Assembly: GCF_002105155.1 (NCBI RefSeq)
Contig: NW_019028997.1
Coordinates: forward strand, 186,001 to 250,000
DNA length: 64,000 nt
Direction of reading: 5' to 3'
Origin: Lobosporangium transversale
Taxonomy: Eukaryota; Mortierellomycota; Mortierellomycetes; Mortierellales; Mortierellaceae
Shown in pieces: positions 60,220-64,000 of this stretch. Every line of letters begins with the position of its first letter. Within the stretch, counting starts at the first letter, position 1. The position numbers and the translations under genes are program-made. A model generated the notes under the pieces. The model had not been told where the DNA came from. It made no database searches and saw nothing but the letters and a program-made list of their open reading frames with translations.

Positions 60220-61509
60220 TTAAGCCATCAATTGCTTCAAATAGCTATCATGCTTTTGGTGTTGCTGCTGGTCAGCATACATCTTCATTGTCAGTACCAC
60301 TAGGGCTTCCTCAAATTCATAGCAACCACGCCAGCCTCGATACTGGCTCTTGAGCAGCCTCATTACATGCGAGCCTAGGTCTAGCCCTTGGAAGCGTACC
60401 TGTGATCGCTCTACCACATGGTGCACGCACATCTGAGTAACCGGGGGATGCTCAAATCCCCATCCAAAGTACACTTCAAGTACGTTTTCGTCTGTGATCA
60501 CTTGCTGGAGCTCATTAAGGTGCCATTCCACCCAAGGCGTAGAGCTGGGGCACTTGTTTAACCCATACTCCTTGCCCAGATCAAATGTAACCCTCCATTG
60601 ATCACTCCGAGGTACATATCCATCTGAGGGTAATCTTCCAGAGTAAATGAATCCTATCAACTTCTCAAACACGGCCCATGTGCTAATAGGTGCCGTCAGG
60701 ACAGTCGTAGCAGGCCGTTGGTGGGGATTGTGCTGAGCAAGTGTCAGCTTCGCTGAAAGTGATGGATATATGGATAAAACAGCGTGATGTGCTCGCTTGC
60801 GGTCGAGAACTAGCCCAGCTTTAGAAATGAAACGGAACTCGACATCCGAGGTTGATGTATGATTTTCAAACTGAGTCATCATCTCTACTAAAGGGTCAAT
60901 ATTTCGAGCGATGGGGTCGAATTCAGAGGACGCTAAACTGTGTGTCCAGTGGCCAGCATTGTGTGGGCCTAGGAGCTTGAGTGGAAAGGAAGATAGGATT
61001 ATGTAGAACTCATAGTTTTGGTCCAACCAGACATCCTTACGTTCCAAATGAACTATTTCAGGATCGGTTAAATTACAGTTTCTTCCCACAAGCTTATTGC
61101 AGAACAAAGAATATACAAATACTTGGCATATAAATCAGTACATACATTCAATTCCTTTAAAGATGTCGTCGCTCTTAATGCGCAGACTCAGTAGGACATG
61201 ACGTGGATCAGGATGAAGCTCATCAGGAGCGGCTACTTGAAGACTACAGCAGTGTTGAAACTCAGTACGCTTCGCTTCCGAATGAGTGAGGGGCGCAAGC
61301 GATGCTCGGACTGTGGATTTATCTTCTAAGATCGAGAGCTGGCATGTCCATTCATGTGTGCCATTTTTTGCAACCGTTCCTATGGAAGGTGAGTCTTGAG
61401 TAGAGGCAGTAGAGTATACCCTGTCCGGAATACTGAAGTGCAAGATACACAAATTTGTAGCGATGGTCATAATTGGCCTTGTGAGTGATTTACAAGAGAC
61501 AAGTGGCAC
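60220..61509 (-). CDS. BTB/POZ-domain protein with MATH-like N-terminus
   Basis: The first exon (from 61509, or the internal ATG at about 61470) encodes a beta-sandwich-like region (HEWTCQLSILEDKSTVRA). The second (about 61100 to 60220) continues it and then carries a BTB core: VEFRFISKAGLVLDRKRAHHAVLS ... WAVFEKLIGFIYSGRLPSDG. Such proteins commonly serve as substrate adaptors for cullin-3 ubiquitin ligases or as dimerisation scaffolds. The exon junction near 61080-61145 is unresolved; a 60-base intron leaving ECI-NCNLTDPE in frame is the best fit. The C-terminal 110 residues look helical (BACK-like). The gene is divergent from the KAR5-like gene. No target can be inferred. Confidence 0.6.
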
Positions 61510-61738
61510 GACGAAATATTCAAAAAGTGAGAGCTAAAAAGTCGAGGTGACAACATAGTCATATGGTTCATTTGCACGTGTATAGAGTAACACGGTTTAT
61601 CAATGATAAAGTCAGACTGAATGTACAGTATACAGCGCATGCTTTCCAAATTAACTTTTTTTCACTTCCAGCTTCTGACTCTTTGGACCAAAGTCGCTTC
61701 ACTCACTTGCCCATTAGATAGTCATTTCTTTTTGTATT
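61510..61738. promoter_or_regulatory. Divergent promoter region
   Basis: 229 bases lie between the BTB gene (-) and the KAR5-like gene (+). No specific element is recognised; the two genes may share regulation. Confidence 0.35.
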
Positions 61739-64000
61739 ATGCTCTTGATACCCATACGCAGTACAACAGACGCTGGGTTGACGCTCTGGATGCTGTTATT
61801 GTTTCTCACAGTCTTGCCCAGAAGCTGTGTATCTATTTTCCCATGGAGCCCATGGTCACGCCCCCCCGCTTCTATGCAGGGTGAGGCGCACCAGATACAG
61901 GGTACAGCGGAATCCTTTAATCCAAGCCTAAAATGTAATCAGTCTTGGATCGCTCAATCCAATTGTCAAACATGCTATACGTCGATGCCTCTGCCAAATA
62001 CCTAAATATAAGCCCGCCATTACTATTCTAGATCCCATTAACTGGGGGGATGATAGTTCTGACGAAGAGATGTCTGCCCTGCATTACGCAACAGGTCTAT
62101 CCATAATAACTTGTTTATTGTGATGGCTATATCAACCGCTTTACACAGTTGTTTAATCTTTTTGATCGAGTATGTTTTCCTTAAAACCATTACAGAGGCC
62201 TTGAAAGCGTACGAGCACAAGCCTGACTGCTTCAAGAAGGCAGCAAGAGCCTTGCGTAAAGAATGCAAAAGCGTTGACATGGATGAGGATGAGAAAATGA
62301 AATGTAACAAGAGAAAAGCAAGCTACTTATTATATGAACTATTAGATAGGAGAAGGATGTCAGGGTTTTTCATGTAAACAAACACTTTTTTTATTATAGT
62401 TGCGATTAGACTGGCGGCTTGCGAGATTGCCACAGCTAATATGCCTGTACCTGTTGATTGCCGCGCCCTTAGCCCAGAGGGGGAACAAGCACAAAGCGAA
62501 TCTGCTACGCCGGCCAATATCCGACGATGTGTCCAGTATGGACTTAGGATTGCCCACTTTTGATGCATATTCTTTAAATACTGAGTTGTTCTAATGCTGA
62601 GCCCTTAATGGTTTCCGTAATCAACGATATATAATACACAGGTCCCTTGGCCATGTGCCACAGCTCTGGACATCCTATTCTGGATATTTTCGCGAAGTCA
62701 AAGTGATGTGTCTTGCGGTTCGATTTTCATTGGAGCATGGTACATGTAGACCTAATCATTAAATTTTTTGACGTGTCGAGCCCAACTACGCTGTCTTACA
62801 CGTTTCGTACATTCAACGCCACACATCTAGATGATCTACGTGTTTTGCAACGGAACATCTCACGTTCTCATTTGGAGCAAATCGCCTTTTTGAGGGAGAA
62901 GCAGAAAGAGCTATTGGAGACACACCGATTAGAAGTTACAAGCTTTCAGGAAACCATGAATCTTCATACAGCCATCAATGATCAGACAAAAACTATATTA
63001 GTAAGAGGGTAGAATGATATGCACACTACCATTATATTGCCACACTGTTGCTCCGCTTTTAGAGGAGCCCCAAGAGCACAAGCTTATATTCAATATCATT
63101 ACTTCGAAATAGTCTCAGGCTAGCGCTTTACGCGATTATTTATCAATGCTTTTCGAAGATATGTCAAGGATGAGTCGAAGAAGTGAGCAGGAAGCTATGC
63201 AACAGGGCGTTGCTATTTCGCACCTTCAAGAAGTTAATGGTCAGCTCATAACGGAGTACCACACGAGCATAGAAGAGGTATTAAACTGGCTCAATCTTTT
63301 TCAACAGATCTGCAATGTTCCTCTTGGCTTTTTTCTTACAATCAGTATTATATAGACTTTGAGTTCGATCTCCCAAGCGATGCGAAGCTGGCACAAGTCC
63401 CTAGAATCGGGCCTTTCACGAGCTGAGACCCTGGATAGAATTAATAAGGACCTTATGGTAGTGTGTCTTTCCTTTATCTAAAAGCCATGACGACACTAGC
63501 TTAAGTATTGAGGATATCAGATCAACTGCCTTATTGCAATTTCCTCACAAAACAAACTTTCTAGGCCAGGGTTCAAGAATCTAACGATGGCCTAGATGAT
63601 ATGAAAGGTCAGCTGAACACAGTTCGCAATAGCCTAGATCAAATAGCAAGGGTTGCTAAAGATAATACGCGCACCTTGTTGGATATTCAAGAAGTGGGCT
63701 CCCATAAAATAAATGCAGCTATAAATGCATCGATAACCAATGTCACGGAAGCGCTTTGCCAGCTGGAGACTAATAGCCAAATAGCTCGGGATGAAGTAAT
63801 CAGCGTGTTTGATAGTGTGAGGGTCAACATGCGTGACAAAGTAGCGAGGACTTTGGAAGAGACAACATTTGATATCAGGAACATGGCCGCAACATCACAG
63901 GAGAAAATCGAGCAACTCAACATGCTCGTGGACGAGTTCAGAAGCAAACAGGAAGACGTTCTTTGGCAGCTAGGTGTCATACATAGAGCATGGCGATTCA
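61739..64000 (+). CDS. KAR5/Brambleberry/GEX1-type nuclear fusion protein, 3'-partial
   Basis: KAR5-family proteins sit in the nuclear envelope/ER and act in fusion of nuclear membranes during karyogamy. Exons by frame continuity: 61739-61933 (least certain), 62032-62094, 62196-62303, 62400-62535, 62642-62739, 62831-63000, 63119-63277, 63356-63457 and 63565 to the window end. The N-terminus has a hydrophobic signal-like stretch (LWMLLLFLTVLP). The Cys-rich family core reads EHKPDCFKKAARALRKECKS, AIRLAACEIATANMPVPVDC and RRCVQ. WTSYSGYFREVKVMC follows, then long amphipathic helices (LRVLQRNISRSHLEQ; ESNDGLDDMKGQLNTVRNSL) that suggest coiled coil. The expected C-terminal membrane segments lie beyond the window. 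The family call rests on the cysteine pattern and overall layout. Confidence 0.72.

Noticed and set aside
61105-61145. A 24-base intron that would join the two BTB exons in frame
   Set aside because: Too short for normal splicing; a 60-base intron or a sequencing or frame error is more plausible.

Overview
The window looks like nuclear DNA of an early-diverging filamentous fungus, most likely Mucoromycota and perhaps Mortierellomycotina. Genes carry short introns of about 50-100 bases with GTAAGT/GTATGT-type donors. Homopolymeric A/T runs are abundant. Host genes include MED25, a FANCJ-type helicase, pantothenate synthetase, FAD monooxygenases and a KAR5-like karyogamy protein. The taxonomic placement is inference from gene content, not a database match.

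Layout. (1) 1-23.6 kb is ordinary host sequence. It holds the 3' part of MED25 with long glutamine tracts (+), an unrecognised 841-residue protein (-), a FANCJ/BRIP1-type Fe-S DNA helicase (-), pantothenate synthetase (-), and two tandem FAD-dependent monooxygenases (+) that share an 11-base micro-exon. (2) 23.9-26.3 kb holds 5'-truncated LINE remains, including an insertion of only about 42 bases with a perfect 20-base target duplication, followed by tRNA-Leu(AAG). (3) 26.3-45.1 kb is a nested mobile-element island. A pair of near-identical 1.14-kb inverted repeats (26532-27673 and 42715-43863) brackets about 15 kb. Inside are an apparently intact four-exon tyrosine recombinase of Crypton type with a GCR1_C-like C-terminus, a foldback element, a zinc-finger-like gene fragment, and decayed Ulp1-like, DIRS/Ngaro-like and hAT genes. 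Three non-autonomous TIR families there share an ATTTG-based subterminal repeat design. (4) 45.2-53.7 kb holds tRNA-Glu(CTC) and a full-length LINE of about 8.2 kb with both ORFs open and a perfect 19-base target duplication. (5) 54.0-59.7 kb is a complete Ty3/Gypsy element with 385-base LTRs that I read as identical, lying 13 bases upstream of tRNA-Lys(UUU). (6) 59.8-64 kb returns to host genes: a BTB/MATH-like protein (-) and a divergent KAR5/Brambleberry-type nuclear fusion protein (+), which runs off the window.

The host genes do not form one pathway; they cover transcription, DNA repair, CoA precursor synthesis, oxidative metabolism and karyogamy. The main biology is in the island. tRNA genes sit at or beside its edges, elements are nested in one another, and three autonomous elements look potentially functional (Crypton, LINE, Gypsy). 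All exon boundaries were read by eye from GT/AG sites and frame continuity.
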